In this document: positions 33,530 to 41,722 of the stretch, in pieces
Layout of the letters: each line of letters starts with the position of its first letter
Numbering within the stretch: the stretch's first letter is position 1
Assembly: GCA_965267535.1 (NCBI GenBank)
Contig: OZ254082.1
Location: forward strand, 434,001-498,000
DNA length: 64,000 nt
DNA from: CAXBNB01 sp965267535
Lineage (GTDB): Bacteria; Bacteroidota; Bacteroidia; Cytophagales; Cyclobacteriaceae
Reading direction: 5' to 3'
Position numbers and translations under genes: made by a program
Notes under the pieces: model-generated
The model's database searches: none
Told to the model about the DNA's origin: nothing
The model's input: only the letters and a program-made list of their open reading frames with translations

Positions 33530-35173
33530 ATGAGGAAGTTTGTGCTGGGCTTAGCAGCTCTGATTGGTATAGTTACCCTGTTTTCGTTCTCCCGCCTGAG
33601 CGACAACTATTTCGAAATTACCCGAAATCTGGATATATTCAGTACGCTTTTTAAAGAGCTGAATGCCAATTATGTAGATGAGGTAGATGCGGAAGCATTG
33701 GTAGAAGAAGGCATTAATGCCATGTTGCGTTCGCTCGATCCCTACTCGGATTATATGCCCGAGTCAGAGTTGGAAAGCTATCGGACATCCACCACAGGTG
33801 AGTATGGAGGTATAGGTGCCATAGTAGGAAAGAAAAACGGAGTGAGCACCGTCATCATGCCTTACCCCGATTTTCCGGCACACGAAGCAGGCCTTCAGAT
33901 TGGAGATCAGATATTGAAAATCGATGGAGTGGAATTGGAGGGTAAAAGAACATCGGAGGTGAGTTCTTTACTAAAAGGCACACCCCAGACCTCTCTCACG
34001 CTACAAGTAAAACGCTACGGTATAGACCAGCCTTTTGATGTCACAATCAAGCGTGCCAAAATAGTGATCAACAATGTGAGCTATGCGGGCATGTACGATG
34101 AAGAAATAGGTGTGATTCGCTTGTCGGAGTTTACCACCAATGCCAGCACTGAAGTAACGGAGGCACTCAATGAGCTAAAGGAGCAAGGAGCAAAGCGGCT
34201 GATCCTGGACTTGCGGGGCAACCCGGGAGGGCTACTCACCGAAGCAATCAATGTAGCCAATGTTTTTTTGCCGAAAGGAAAAGAAATAGTACGGACCAAA
34301 GGAAAAGCACCTACCGTAGGGCAGGTGTACAAGGCATTGCGCCAGCCGGCTGATACCGACATGCCATTGGCAGTATTGATAAGCAATGGCACGGCATCTG
34401 CAGCAGAAATTGTATCCGGCTCTATTCAGGATTATGACAGAGGCGTATTGATAGGAAAGAAAACGTTTGGCAAAGGCCTGGTGCAAGGTACACGACAATT
34501 GCCCTACGATGCACAACTCAAGTTGACCACAGCAAAGTACTACATACCATCGGGTAGGTGTATACAGTCTATAGATTATTCGCACCGCAACGAAGACGGC
34601 AGTGTAGGCAAAATCCCTGATTCCCTAAAGGTGGCTTATAAAACTACTAACGGGCGTACCGTATACGATGGAGGGGGAATAGATCCTGACATACCTGTGG
34701 ATATCGAATACTATTCTAATCTTTTGCTAAACATAGTCAATCAGGACATCTTGTTCGACTATGCTACGAAATACCGGTTTGAAAACCCCTCAATACCCAA
34801 TGCCAGAGATTTTGAAATATCAGACGATGAGTATGCGGATTTTGTAGCCTGGGCGGGAGAAAAACAATTGGATTTTTCTTCGGAAATGGACAAGGCCATT
34901 ACTGCTGTGGAAAAGATATCGAAAGATGAAAAGTACTACGATGGGTTAAAAAACCACATTGAAACACTAAAAGAGCGATTGAAAAAAGTGAGAGGTTCGT
35001 ATCTCACAGACTATAAAGAAGAGGTAAAAACGCTGCTGAAAGAAGAAATAGTGAGCAGGTATTTTTTGCATGAGGGAGTAGTGGAAGCGTCCTTGTCTCA
35101 TGATCCTGCCATCGAAAAGGCAGTAGAAATATTGAGAGACGAATCACACTACAATAAGTTGTTGGCAAAATAA
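33530..35173 (+). CDS. S41 carboxy-terminal processing peptidase (CtpA type)
   Basis: A 547-residue exported serine protease. The N-terminal hydrophobic segment (residues 4-20) is a signal or anchor. A PDZ domain spans about 90-170 (GAIVGKKNGVSTVIMPYPDFPAHEAGLQIGDQILKIDG), and the S41 core about 190-370. The catalytic Ser lies in SNGTASAAEIVSGS and the Lys in IGKKTFGKGLVQ, a Ser-Lys dyad. A helical C-terminal extension of about 150 residues follows. It trims C-termini of periplasmic proteins. It starts 2 bases after rnpA. Confidence 0.94.
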   Translation: MRKFVLGLAALIGIVTLFSFSRLSDNYFEITRNLDIFSTLFKELNANYVDEVDAEALVEEGINAMLRSLDPYSDYMPESELESYRTSTTGEYGGIGAIVGKKNGVSTVIMPYPDFPAHEAGLQIGDQILKIDGVELEGKRTSEVSSLLKGTPQTSLTLQVKRYGIDQPFDVTIKRAKIVINNVSYAGMYDEEIGVIRLSEFTTNASTEVTEALNELKEQGAKRLILDLRGNPGGLLTEAINVANVFLPKGKEIVRTKGKAPTVGQVYKALRQPADTDMPLAVLISNGTASAAEIVSGSIQDYDRGVLIGKKTFGKGLVQGTRQLPYDAQLKLTTAKYYIPSGRCIQSIDYSHRNEDGSVGKIPDSLKVAYKTTNGRTVYDGGGIDPDIPVDIEYYSNLLLNIVNQDILFDYATKYRFENPSIPNARDFEISDDEYADFVAWAGEKQLDFSSEMDKAITAVEKISKDEKYYDGLKNHIETLKERLKKVRGSYLTDYKEEVKTLLKEEIVSRYFLHEGVVEASLSHDPAIEKAVEILRDESHYNKLLAK

Positions 35174-35183
35174 TCATTGGATT

Positions 35184-35870
35184 TTGAGCATTATAGTAAG
35201 TATTGAAACAGCTACGCGCGCAGGGTCGGTGGCTGTACACGATGGAGGCAAACTTGTAGGTTTGCAGCAGTATGATATAGAAAAGTCACATTCAAGCTTG
35301 TTGCACACTATGGTACAGCAGGTGCTGGAAAACAGCAACCTGACAGCCTCAGCTATAGATGCGATAGCCATATCAGCCGGGCCCGGATCTTACACGGGGC
35401 TTAGGATTGGCGTATCTACAGCCAAAGGCTTGTGCTATGCACTGGACAAGCCGCTAATAGCGGTAAATACGCTAAAGGCCATGGCTCAGCAGGTGGCAAA
35501 CACGGCCACTTCGCCAGCGCTACTTTGCCCTATGATCGACGCAAGACGGCTGGAGGTATATTGTATGCTACTCGATAATGAAATGAGTGAGCAGCAAGCT
35601 ACAGAAGCGATGATAATAGACGAAGGGTCGTTTGCAGCTGAGTTGGAGCAGCAGCATGTTATTTTCTTTGGCGATGGAGCCGAAAAGTGCAAATCTATCA
35701 TACAACACCCCAATGCTTTTTTTGTAGATGGCGTCATACCCTCTGCCCGTGAAATTGGCCAGCTGGCTCACACATCTTACACAAAAGGTGAATTTGAAAA
35801 CCTGGCTTATTATGAGCCGTTTTACCTCAAGGAATTTAGAATAATCAAATCAAAGAAGAAGCACTTTTGA
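35184..35870 (+). CDS. tsaB: tRNA threonylcarbamoyladenosine protein TsaB
   Basis: TsaB is the non-catalytic partner of TsaD in adding t6A to tRNAs that read ANN codons. The 228-residue protein begins SIIVSIETATRAGSVAV at a TTG codon (35184), with no ATG placed to give this conserved start. Family motifs are the HSSLLHTMVQQVLEN segment and GPGSYTGLRIGVSTAKGLCYAL. It lies 10 bases after the protease gene and 1 base before the DUF2480 gene, so it belongs to the rnpA transcript. tsaD and tsaE are not in this window. Confidence 0.93.
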   Translation: MSIIVSIETATRAGSVAVHDGGKLVGLQQYDIEKSHSSLLHTMVQQVLENSNLTASAIDAIAISAGPGSYTGLRIGVSTAKGLCYALDKPLIAVNTLKAMAQQVANTATSPALLCPMIDARRLEVYCMLLDNEMSEQQATEAMIIDEGSFAAELEQQHVIFFGDGAEKCKSIIQHPNAFFVDGVIPSAREIGQLAHTSYTKGEFENLAYYEPFYLKEFRIIKSKKKHF

Positions 35871-35871
35871 T

Positions 35872-36402
35872 ATGGTAGCACAAGGAGAAATCGAGAACAG
35901 AGTAGCCAATAGTGGGCTCATAAACTTTGACCTGGAACAATACTACGATAAGGCAGAGCGAGTGGTATACGATATCAAAGACAACCTTTTCAATGGATTT
36001 GTCTTGAAAGAGAAGGATTTCAGAGCATTTGTAAAAGAAAAAGACTGGAGCGAATTCGAAGGTAAGAATGTAGCGATTACCTGCTCGGCGGATGCCATAG
36101 TACCTACATGGGCGTACATGCTTTTGGTTACGGCTATGGAGCCATTTGCCAGGCGGGTGATGTTTGGCACGTTGGCGCAGTTGGAGCAGTATCTTTTTCA
36201 GCAAGCATTGGCTGCAATAGACCTGAGTGAATTTGAAGGGCAGAGAGTGATAGTAAAAGGATGTGGACGCTACCCCGTGCCCGCTTTTGCTTATGTGGAG
36301 ATTACCCGGCTTCTCAAACCTGTAGCCAAAAGTATTATGTATGGAGAGGCTTGTAGTGCCGTGCCCGTGTACAAAGCGCCTAAAAAAGACGGACTTAGCT
36401 AA
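35872..36402 (+). CDS. DUF2480 family protein
   Basis: A 176-residue soluble protein of a Bacteroidota family with no known function. Recognisable blocks are NRVANSGLINFDLEQYY, the WSEFEGKNVAITCSADAIVPTWAYMLL segment and VIVKGCGRYPVPAFAYVEIT. Conserved Cys residues in CSADA and GCGRY might bind metal. It begins 1 base after tsaB. Confidence 0.82.
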   Translation: MVAQGEIENRVANSGLINFDLEQYYDKAERVVYDIKDNLFNGFVLKEKDFRAFVKEKDWSEFEGKNVAITCSADAIVPTWAYMLLVTAMEPFARRVMFGTLAQLEQYLFQQALAAIDLSEFEGQRVIVKGCGRYPVPAFAYVEITRLLKPVAKSIMYGEACSAVPVYKAPKKDGLS

Positions 36403-36441
36403 TATTTTTTATTTTCCATGCTTCTTATTGCCAATAAATCT

Positions 36442-36449
36442 TACTTTTG
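36442..36449 (+). promoter_or_regulatory. -7 element before scpA
   Basis: TACTTTTG exactly matches TAnnTTTG and lies 29 bases before the TTG start of scpA, in the only gap of this operon region. No convincing -33 element is present. Confidence 0.45.
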
Positions 36450-36478
36450 AAAGCACGCAGATGTAAACGCCACTAACG

Positions 36479-37231
36479 TTGAATTTCGAAGTAAAGCTTC
36501 CCATTTTTGAAGGTCCTTTTGACCTGCTCTTGTTCTTCATTCAGAGGGATGAGCTGGACATACACGATATCCCCATATCGCAGGTGACCAACGACTTTCT
36601 GAGCTACATTCACCATCTCGAAAAGATGAATGTGGAAGTGGCTAGTGAGTTTATTTTAGTGGCAGCTACACTCATGCGGATCAAGGCAAAGATGCTGTTG
36701 CCAAGGCCAGTGCTAAATGAAGAAGGCGAAGAAATAGACCCTCGCGAGGAGCTGGTAAGGCACTTGCTCGAATACAAGAAGTACAAGTCGGTGATTTCAG
36801 AGTTGTCGGCACTGGAGGCAGACAGAATGAACCGTGAAAAACGTGGCAATGTGGTGAAAGAAATCAAGCACTTGTCTGAGTCATCCAATGTGGAATCAGA
36901 ACTGCAAGACCTTGATTTGTACAAGTTGCTGAAAGTGTACCTGAAAGTACTTCGCCGCTATGAATACGAAAAGAACAAGCCCACTCATCAGGTAGTTCAG
37001 TATCCGTATACCATTTCTGGTCAGAAAACGGTCCTGCTCACTAAGCTCGACGAATGTCAGCGGCTGTCCTTTGTGGATATCATCAAAGAGAAGCCGGAAA
37101 AAATAGCTGTTGTATTCAATTTTCTGGCTATACTGGAGTTGTTGCAGCTGAGCATGATCACCATTCATCTTGGCGAAGGCTTCAATAATTTTTGGATAGA
37201 AAAGCTCGAAGAGGTAGCTGTAGAAGATTAG
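36479..37231 (+). CDS. scpA: Segregation and condensation protein A
   Basis: ScpA is the kleisin that closes the Smc ring with ScpB during chromosome condensation. The 250-residue protein starts at a TTG codon with NFEVKLPIFEGPFDLLLFFIQRDELDIHDIPI, the conserved ScpA N terminus, and continues DFLSYI...ASEFILVAATLMRIKAKMLLPRP. The C-terminal winged-helix region (VFNFLAILELLQLSMITI) binds the Smc head. No ATG gives this start. The flippase gene follows after about 110 bases; scpB is not in view. Confidence 0.95.
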   Translation: MNFEVKLPIFEGPFDLLLFFIQRDELDIHDIPISQVTNDFLSYIHHLEKMNVEVASEFILVAATLMRIKAKMLLPRPVLNEEGEEIDPREELVRHLLEYKKYKSVISELSALEADRMNREKRGNVVKEIKHLSESSNVESELQDLDLYKLLKVYLKVLRRYEYEKNKPTHQVVQYPYTISGQKTVLLTKLDECQRLSFVDIIKEKPEKIAVVFNFLAILELLQLSMITIHLGEGFNNFWIEKLEEVAVED

Positions 37232-37344
37232 TTGCAGTAGTTTATGAAGTACGCCTGTTTGACTTACTCTTGTTATACTATGCTCTTTTCCAGGGTATGG
37301 CTTGCGTTACTTATTACTCCCACATTCCTACCCCCTGTTTGCTG

Positions 37345-38397
37345 ATGGATATTAGTGCTAAGAAGGTATTTAAAGTACTCAACCCTCAGAACGTGTGGAT
37401 TCCCGTTTTGCTGGGGTTGGGAATTGTTTTTTTTCTTTTTTACAATGATCCCAATGTAACAGCCGATAATTTGCGGCTGATTTTCGATGCTAAACCGGAA
37501 GGTGTTTTGTTGTCGCTTTTCACGCTGGTGTTGCGGCATGTTGGCTATGCCTATCGCTTGAGGATAATAGCCGATGGACAGCTTTCATGGATGCGATGCA
37601 TTGTTATTATCATCCTTTGGGAATTTGCTTCGGCAGTTACCCCCTCTGTGGTAGGAGGTACAGCTGTGGCAGTGTTTATTCTTACTATGGAAGGGCTAAA
37701 CTTTGGCAAGGCCATGGCTTTTGTAATGGTAACCGCTATTCTGGACAATCTGTTTTTTGTGCTGGCTGCTCCGGCGGGTATGTTACTGGCTCCCGGACAG
37801 GTTTTTCCGGCAGTAGAGGCCGCCGATTTGCAAGTAGGCAATAGCCTGCCCTATTTTTTCTTTATCAGTTATGGGTTGATAGCGTTGTATACAGCTATCA
37901 TGTCGTATGGCTTGTTTGCCAGGCCAAGAGCGTTTAAATGGATTTTGTTGAAAGTAACCTCCTGGGGATGGCTGAATCGCTGGAAGCATCAGGCCAGCTT
38001 GTATGGCGATCAGATTATAGTAGCTTCCGCGGAACTGAAAGGGAAAAAAATCCATTACTGGATGCTGATCATAGGATTGACGTTGTTTATTTGGAGTGTG
38101 AGATATCTCACGCTTAATACCATTGTGGCATCCTATACCACAGTAACTTTTGGAGAGCATCTGGTCATTTTTTCTCGCCAGATCATTATGTGGATCGTAA
38201 TGCTGATCTCACCTACACCGGGAAGTAGTGGTACAGCAGAGTACTTTTTTATTCCGTTTTTTGAAGAGTACCTGGAATCCTACACGTTTATATCGGCCAT
38301 ATTTTGGCGTATGCTTACCTATTATCCATATCTATTGCTGGGAGCTATAGTGCTACCTCGCTGGGTCAAGGCTGTTTTTTTCAAGAAAAAGGCATAA
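37345..38397 (+). CDS. YbhN/UPF0104-family flippase-like membrane protein
   Basis: A 350-residue integral membrane protein with about eight helices, of the lysylphosphatidylglycerol-synthase transmembrane (UPF0104) family. I chose the ATG at 37345; the frame extends further left but overlaps scpA in another frame with no family match. The conserved ITP-like block appears as EFASAVTPSVVGGTAVAVFIL, and a second ends LISPTPGSSGTAEYFF. Family members move or modify membrane lipids; no synthase domain is fused here. Its substrate is unknown. Confidence 0.82.
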   Translation: MDISAKKVFKVLNPQNVWIPVLLGLGIVFFLFYNDPNVTADNLRLIFDAKPEGVLLSLFTLVLRHVGYAYRLRIIADGQLSWMRCIVIIILWEFASAVTPSVVGGTAVAVFILTMEGLNFGKAMAFVMVTAILDNLFFVLAAPAGMLLAPGQVFPAVEAADLQVGNSLPYFFFISYGLIALYTAIMSYGLFARPRAFKWILLKVTSWGWLNRWKHQASLYGDQIIVASAELKGKKIHYWMLIIGLTLFIWSVRYLTLNTIVASYTTVTFGEHLVIFSRQIIMWIVMLISPTPGSSGTAEYFFIPFFEEYLESYTFISAIFWRMLTYYPYLLLGAIVLPRWVKAVFFKKKA

Positions 38398-38429
38398 AAA
38401 AACTGCCCGGGAAACCCAGACAGTTTTTT
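38397..38429. terminator. Bidirectional terminator between the flippase gene and ndk
   Basis: AAAAAACTG at the end of the flippase gene pairs with CAGTTTTTT (38421-38429), with an inner GGG/CCC pair. A and T runs flank the hairpin, so it ends both converging transcripts. Confidence 0.75.
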
Positions 38430-38446
38430 ATGGACGGGTAGTCAAC

Positions 38447-38866
38447 TTAGTATTTTTCCAGTGCTGAGAAAAAGAATGAACCTTCGATTGCAGCATTTTC
38501 GTCTGAGTCGCTACCGTGGATAGCATTGGCCTCAATCGATTTTGCATATAGTTTACGGATGGTTCCTTCTGCAGCTTCAGCAGGATTGGTAGCGCCAATC
38601 AGGGTTCTGAAGTCAGCTACAGCATTGTCTTTTTCCAGAATCATAGCTATGATGGGGCCGGAAGACATGTACTGGCAAAGGTCGTTGTAAAAAGGGCGCT
38701 CTTTGTGCACAGCATAAAACTCGCCTGCTTTTTCCGAAGTAAGGCGAGTAAGTTTCATGGCTTTGATAGCAAAACCGGCCTCTTCGATATGTTTGATAAT
38801 AGCACCTGAGTTGCCGTCAGCAAAAGCATCGGGCTTGATCATCGTAAATGTTTTGTTTCCTGTCAT
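38447..38866 (-). CDS. ndk: Nucleoside diphosphate kinase
   Basis: Ndk equalises nucleoside triphosphate pools by moving the gamma-phosphate through a phosphohistidine. The 139-residue length is standard. FTMIKPDAF at the N terminus, KERPFYNDLCQYMSSGP in the middle and the active-site region NAIHGSDSDENA with the catalytic His (about residue 117) are all intact. It is a single gene with an exact -7 element 32 bases upstream. Confidence 0.97.
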   Translation of the reverse strand: MTGNKTFTMIKPDAFADGNSGAIIKHIEEAGFAIKAMKLTRLTSEKAGEFYAVHKERPFYNDLCQYMSSGPIIAMILEKDNAVADFRTLIGATNPAEAAEGTIRKLYAKSIEANAIHGSDSDENAAIEGSFFFSALEKY

Positions 38867-38897
38867 CGGATATTTTGGTGTTTATGTAAAGATGCCG

Positions 38898-38905
38898 CAA
38901 AATTA
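38898..38905 (-). promoter_or_regulatory. -7 element of ndk
   Basis: Read on the minus strand this is TAATTTTG followed by CGGC, an exact TAnnTTTG match and the same form as the purB element. No clear -33 TTTG. Confidence 0.55.
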
Positions 38906-39075
38906 AACCAAACAAAGGGAATACATGCATTCATCTGAAAATTCGATTGGATAAGGAGTGGTTTGGTCAGGAGCAGGTGTGTGCCGGGTGTAGTCAGGAA
39001 AAGAAACGGTTGAGAATGATTTGTGTCTCTGTGGAAAACGGTAAGCAGACACAGTGTGTGGCAGTGTCTTGAGTC

Positions 39076-39094
39076 TGGCGTATACTATACGCCA
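39076..39094. repeat. Perfect 19-bp palindrome, operator-like
   Basis: TGGCGTATA, a central C, and TATACGCCA form a dyad with 9-bp arms and no mismatch. The one-base centre is too tight for a good RNA hairpin loop, and T-runs are weak, so a protein-binding site is more likely than a terminator. It lies about 210 bases upstream of both neighbouring genes. Confidence 0.5.
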
Positions 39095-39248
39095 TCTTTT
39101 GTGTAAACAACGGCATCTCTGTTTGATTTTGGCTTTCTCAGGAGGGTATTTGTTTGCCTCAAAACCGATAGAAATGCCATTACCTGACAAGAGATAGGGT
39201 GAGTGAGGACATATAGGTTGGTTTGGCCCATTATCCTATGTGCATCGT

Positions 39249-39279
39249 TTTGTTTTGCCAACTATTATCTACACTTTTG
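39249..39279 (+). promoter_or_regulatory. Promoter of the DHH phosphoesterase operon
   Basis: TTTG (39249-39252), 19 bases, then CACTTTTG (39272-39279), with one mismatch to TAnnTTTG at the first base, followed by CACC as at the rpmH and Act promoters. The start codon is 21 bases downstream. Confidence 0.5.
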
Positions 39280-39300
39280 CACCTGCTTTTTTTAAAATTA

Positions 39301-40317
39301 ATGCAAAACTTAGCAGCTTTTAAAGAACTGATTAGCCTTCCAAAAAGGATAGTCATTACCACTCATGTAAAGCCCGATGCAGATGCACTGGGTTCGTCAC
39401 TGGGCTTAGCGGGTTTTTTACAAAAATCCGGTCATCAGGTTACGGTGATCACGCCTACAGATTATCCAGAGTTTCTTCATTGGATGGATGGAAACAAGGA
39501 TGTTATCGTCTACAACGAAGGCAATGAAGAGCGATCTGCCTATTTGGTCGAAAATGCTGACATTATCTGTTGTCTGGATTTTTCGTGCCTCGACAGGATC
39601 GAAGAGCTCGGAGAGCTTGTGCGTAAGTCAGAAGCACAGAAAGTACTTATCGATCACCACCTCGAGCCCGAAGATTTTGCCGATTATGTTTTATGGTCTA
39701 CAGAAGCAGCGGCAGCAGCAGAGCTGGTTTACGACCTGATCGATATGCTGGACGAAAAAGAGAAAATCACTATCGGTATTGCCGAGGCTCTGTATGCTGG
39801 TTTGATGACCGACACAGGAAACTTCAGGCACCCATCTACCACACCCAAGGTGCACCACATAGTGGCAGACCTGATTGAGTTTGGTGCGGATGTGTCGAAA
39901 GTGGCCAACCTGATTTATGACAATTACTCTTTTCAGCGTCTCAAGCTAATGGGGTTTGCCCTGTCTGAGCGGCTCGAAGTGATAGAAGAATACAATACGG
40001 CTTTCTTTGCGCTGAGCAAAGAAGATCAGGACAGGTTCAACTACCAAACCGGCGATACCGAGGGGTTAGTAAACTACGGCTTGTCGATTAAGGGAATAAA
40101 CATGGCTGCTTTCATGCGTGAGAGTGAGGGCAAAGTGAAAATGTCATTCCGTTCCATTGGAGATTTTTCAGTTAAAAAATTCGCCAGTGAATATTTTAAC
40201 GGAGGAGGGCATAAAAATGCAGCAGGAGGTGTGTCGCACGACAGCCTGGATGCTACCATAGAGAAATTTAAAAAACTATTAACGAAACATTCTAAAGAAT
40301 TAAGAAATGAAAAATAA
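39301..40317 (+). CDS. DHH/DHHA1 phosphoesterase (NrnA-like)
   Basis: A 338-residue cytoplasmic enzyme of the bifunctional oligoribonuclease / pAp phosphatase family. I chose the ATG at 39301; the upstream in-frame extension covers the promoter. The metal motifs are HVKPDADALGSSLGLAGFL, LDFSCLDR, the DHH triad in LIDHHLEP, and TDTGNFRHPST; the C-terminal DHHA1 domain ends with GGGHKNAAGG. It degrades short RNA and 3'-phosphoadenosine 5'-phosphate or cyclic-dinucleotide products. It overlaps the first FKBP gene by 11 bases. Confidence 0.93.
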   Translation: MQNLAAFKELISLPKRIVITTHVKPDADALGSSLGLAGFLQKSGHQVTVITPTDYPEFLHWMDGNKDVIVYNEGNEERSAYLVENADIICCLDFSCLDRIEELGELVRKSEAQKVLIDHHLEPEDFADYVLWSTEAAAAAELVYDLIDMLDEKEKITIGIAEALYAGLMTDTGNFRHPSTTPKVHHIVADLIEFGADVSKVANLIYDNYSFQRLKLMGFALSERLEVIEEYNTAFFALSKEDQDRFNYQTGDTEGLVNYGLSIKGINMAAFMRESEGKVKMSFRSIGDFSVKKFASEYFNGGGHKNAAGGVSHDSLDATIEKFKKLLTKHSKELRNEK

Positions 40318-41167
40318 ACTAATGAGCCTGGCGGTAGCCGCTACAGTGTTGGTGGCATGTGAGCAGGGAGGAAAGAAAACAGTGACACAGTCTGGGCTGG
40401 AAGTGCAACATGTAGAGCAAACTGAAGGTAGAGAAAAGAGCAATGGTGATTTTATGTTTTTCAACATGAAATACACAACCGACACAGATAGTGTGCTTTT
40501 CGATACGGATGAGCGAGGCGGGGCAGTGCCTATTCCTTTTGATTCTGCGCAGTGGAAAGAGGCAGGGGTGATCTATGAAGCGTTTAGCCTGTGTAAAGAG
40601 GGAGACAGTATTGTCTTTTCAGTACCGGCAGCAGATTTGTTTGAAAACACCTTTAAGCAGCCAGTGCCTGCAGGCATCAACAAAGACTCTAATATCAAGT
40701 TTTATGTAGGGTTGGAAAAAATCAGAAACAGAGAAGAGCTGAATGCCGAAATGATGGCTGAGTCTGAAGCGCAATTGAAAAAAGATGGAGAGATTATAGA
40801 CGAGTACCTGGCCGATAACAATATAGATGCACAGACTACAGAGTCAGGATTGCGTTATGTGATTACTGAAGAAGGTTCAGGAGAAGTAGCTGAAGCAGGT
40901 CAGAATGTAGAAGTTCACTACCATGGTACTTTATTGGACGGTACTAAGTTTGACTCGTCAGTAGACAGAGGCGAGCCTTTCTCATTTGTGCTCGGACAGG
41001 GAAGAGTGATCCGTGGTTGGGACGAAGGTTTTGCGCTGCTAAAAAAAGGAACGAAGGCAACTTTATACATCCCAAGTCCATTAGCATATGGAGGGCAGGC
41101 TGTGAGCGAAGTAATCAAAGCAAATTCTATCTTGAAATTTGAGGTAGAACTACTGGATATCAAATAA
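40307..41167 (+). CDS. FKBP-type peptidyl-prolyl isomerase lipoprotein, two-domain
   Basis: A 286-residue protein with a lipoprotein signal (lipobox near LVAC, residue 18). The C-terminal domain (about 178-286) is a complete FKBP: VEVHYHGTLLDGTKFDSSVDRGEPFSF, VIRGWDEGFALL, YIPSPLAYGG and the closing LKFEVELLDIK. The N-terminal domain (about 30-140) has the same spacing but lacks the FDSS and GWDE residues, suggesting a second, degenerate FKBP copy. It starts inside the end of the phosphoesterase gene, so translation is coupled. It acts on exported proteins at the envelope. Confidence 0.9.
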   Translation: MKNKLMSLAVAATVLVACEQGGKKTVTQSGLEVQHVEQTEGREKSNGDFMFFNMKYTTDTDSVLFDTDERGGAVPIPFDSAQWKEAGVIYEAFSLCKEGDSIVFSVPAADLFENTFKQPVPAGINKDSNIKFYVGLEKIRNREELNAEMMAESEAQLKKDGEIIDEYLADNNIDAQTTESGLRYVITEEGSGEVAEAGQNVEVHYHGTLLDGTKFDSSVDRGEPFSFVLGQGRVIRGWDEGFALLKKGTKATLYIPSPLAYGGQAVSEVIKANSILKFEVELLDIK

Positions 41168-41223
41168 TCGATTGTTTAGGTAGCGTAGTGTCTCGTCTGA
41201 CCATTGAAAATTAAAATTAACAG

Positions 41224-41721
41224 ATGAAAGTTCAAATGTATTGGAAGTCAGTAGCCCTGATGCTGGGGTTGGTGGTTTTAGCAGCCTGTGGAGGCAATGA
41301 TGTAGAGTATCTAAGCCCTGAGGAACAACTGAAAAAAGACATAGAACGCATAGAAACCTATATTTCGGCGCATAATATTCAAAATGTGCAGACCACCGAA
41401 AGTGGTCTGCGCTATGTGATCACACAAGGAGGAGCTGGAGCAAATGCCTCAGTAGGAGATAACGTAACGGTGCATTATACCGGTAAGCTATTAAATGGCG
41501 TGAAGTTCGACTCTTCAGTGGACAGGGGTTCCCCTTTTCAGTTTCAGTTGGGCAGAGGCCAGGTGATATATGGCTGGGACGAAGGTATTCAGTTGTTTAA
41601 CAAAGGTGCCAAGGGAGTGTTGTATATACCCTCGGTATATGCTTACGGCACTCGTGGTGCAGGGTCTATTGGCCCCAATGAAGTGCTCGTGTTTGATATA
41701 GAGTTGATAGATATAAATTGA
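41224..41721 (+). CDS. FKBP-type peptidyl-prolyl isomerase lipoprotein
   Basis: A 165-residue lipoprotein (lipobox LAAC near residue 22) with one intact FKBP domain at about 60-165: VTVHYTGKLLNGVKFDSSVDRGSPFQF, VIYGWDEGIQLF, YIPSVYAYGTRGAGS and VFDIELIDIN. It lies 56 bases after the two-domain FKBP gene and 1 base before the third. Flavobacterial GldI is an FKBP lipoprotein of this kind, but nothing here proves a motility role. Confidence 0.92.
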   Translation: MKVQMYWKSVALMLGLVVLAACGGNDVEYLSPEEQLKKDIERIETYISAHNIQNVQTTESGLRYVITQGGAGANASVGDNVTVHYTGKLLNGVKFDSSVDRGSPFQFQLGRGQVIYGWDEGIQLFNKGAKGVLYIPSVYAYGTRGAGSIGPNEVLVFDIELIDIN

Positions 41722-41722
41722 G

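Larger units (their letters stand above)
38867..39300. other. 434-base gap between ndk and the DHH phosphoesterase gene
   Basis: The left end holds the ndk promoter and the right end the promoter of the phosphoesterase gene. Between them is a perfect 19-bp palindrome at 39076-39094. Open frames in this stretch have no coding character I can support. Confidence 0.55.

Noticed and set aside
37192..37344. 51-codon extension of the flippase-like protein into scpA
   Set aside because: It overlaps the end of scpA in another frame and the membrane family begins at the Met at 37345.
38903..39190. 95-codon minus-strand frame upstream of ndk
   Set aside because: Composition is unlike a protein, it covers the palindrome and the promoter region, and no motif is visible.
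39223..39300. N-terminal extension of the DHH phosphoesterase starting MAHYPMC
   Set aside because: It spans the promoter elements at 39249-39279 and has no family match; the conserved protein begins at 39301.
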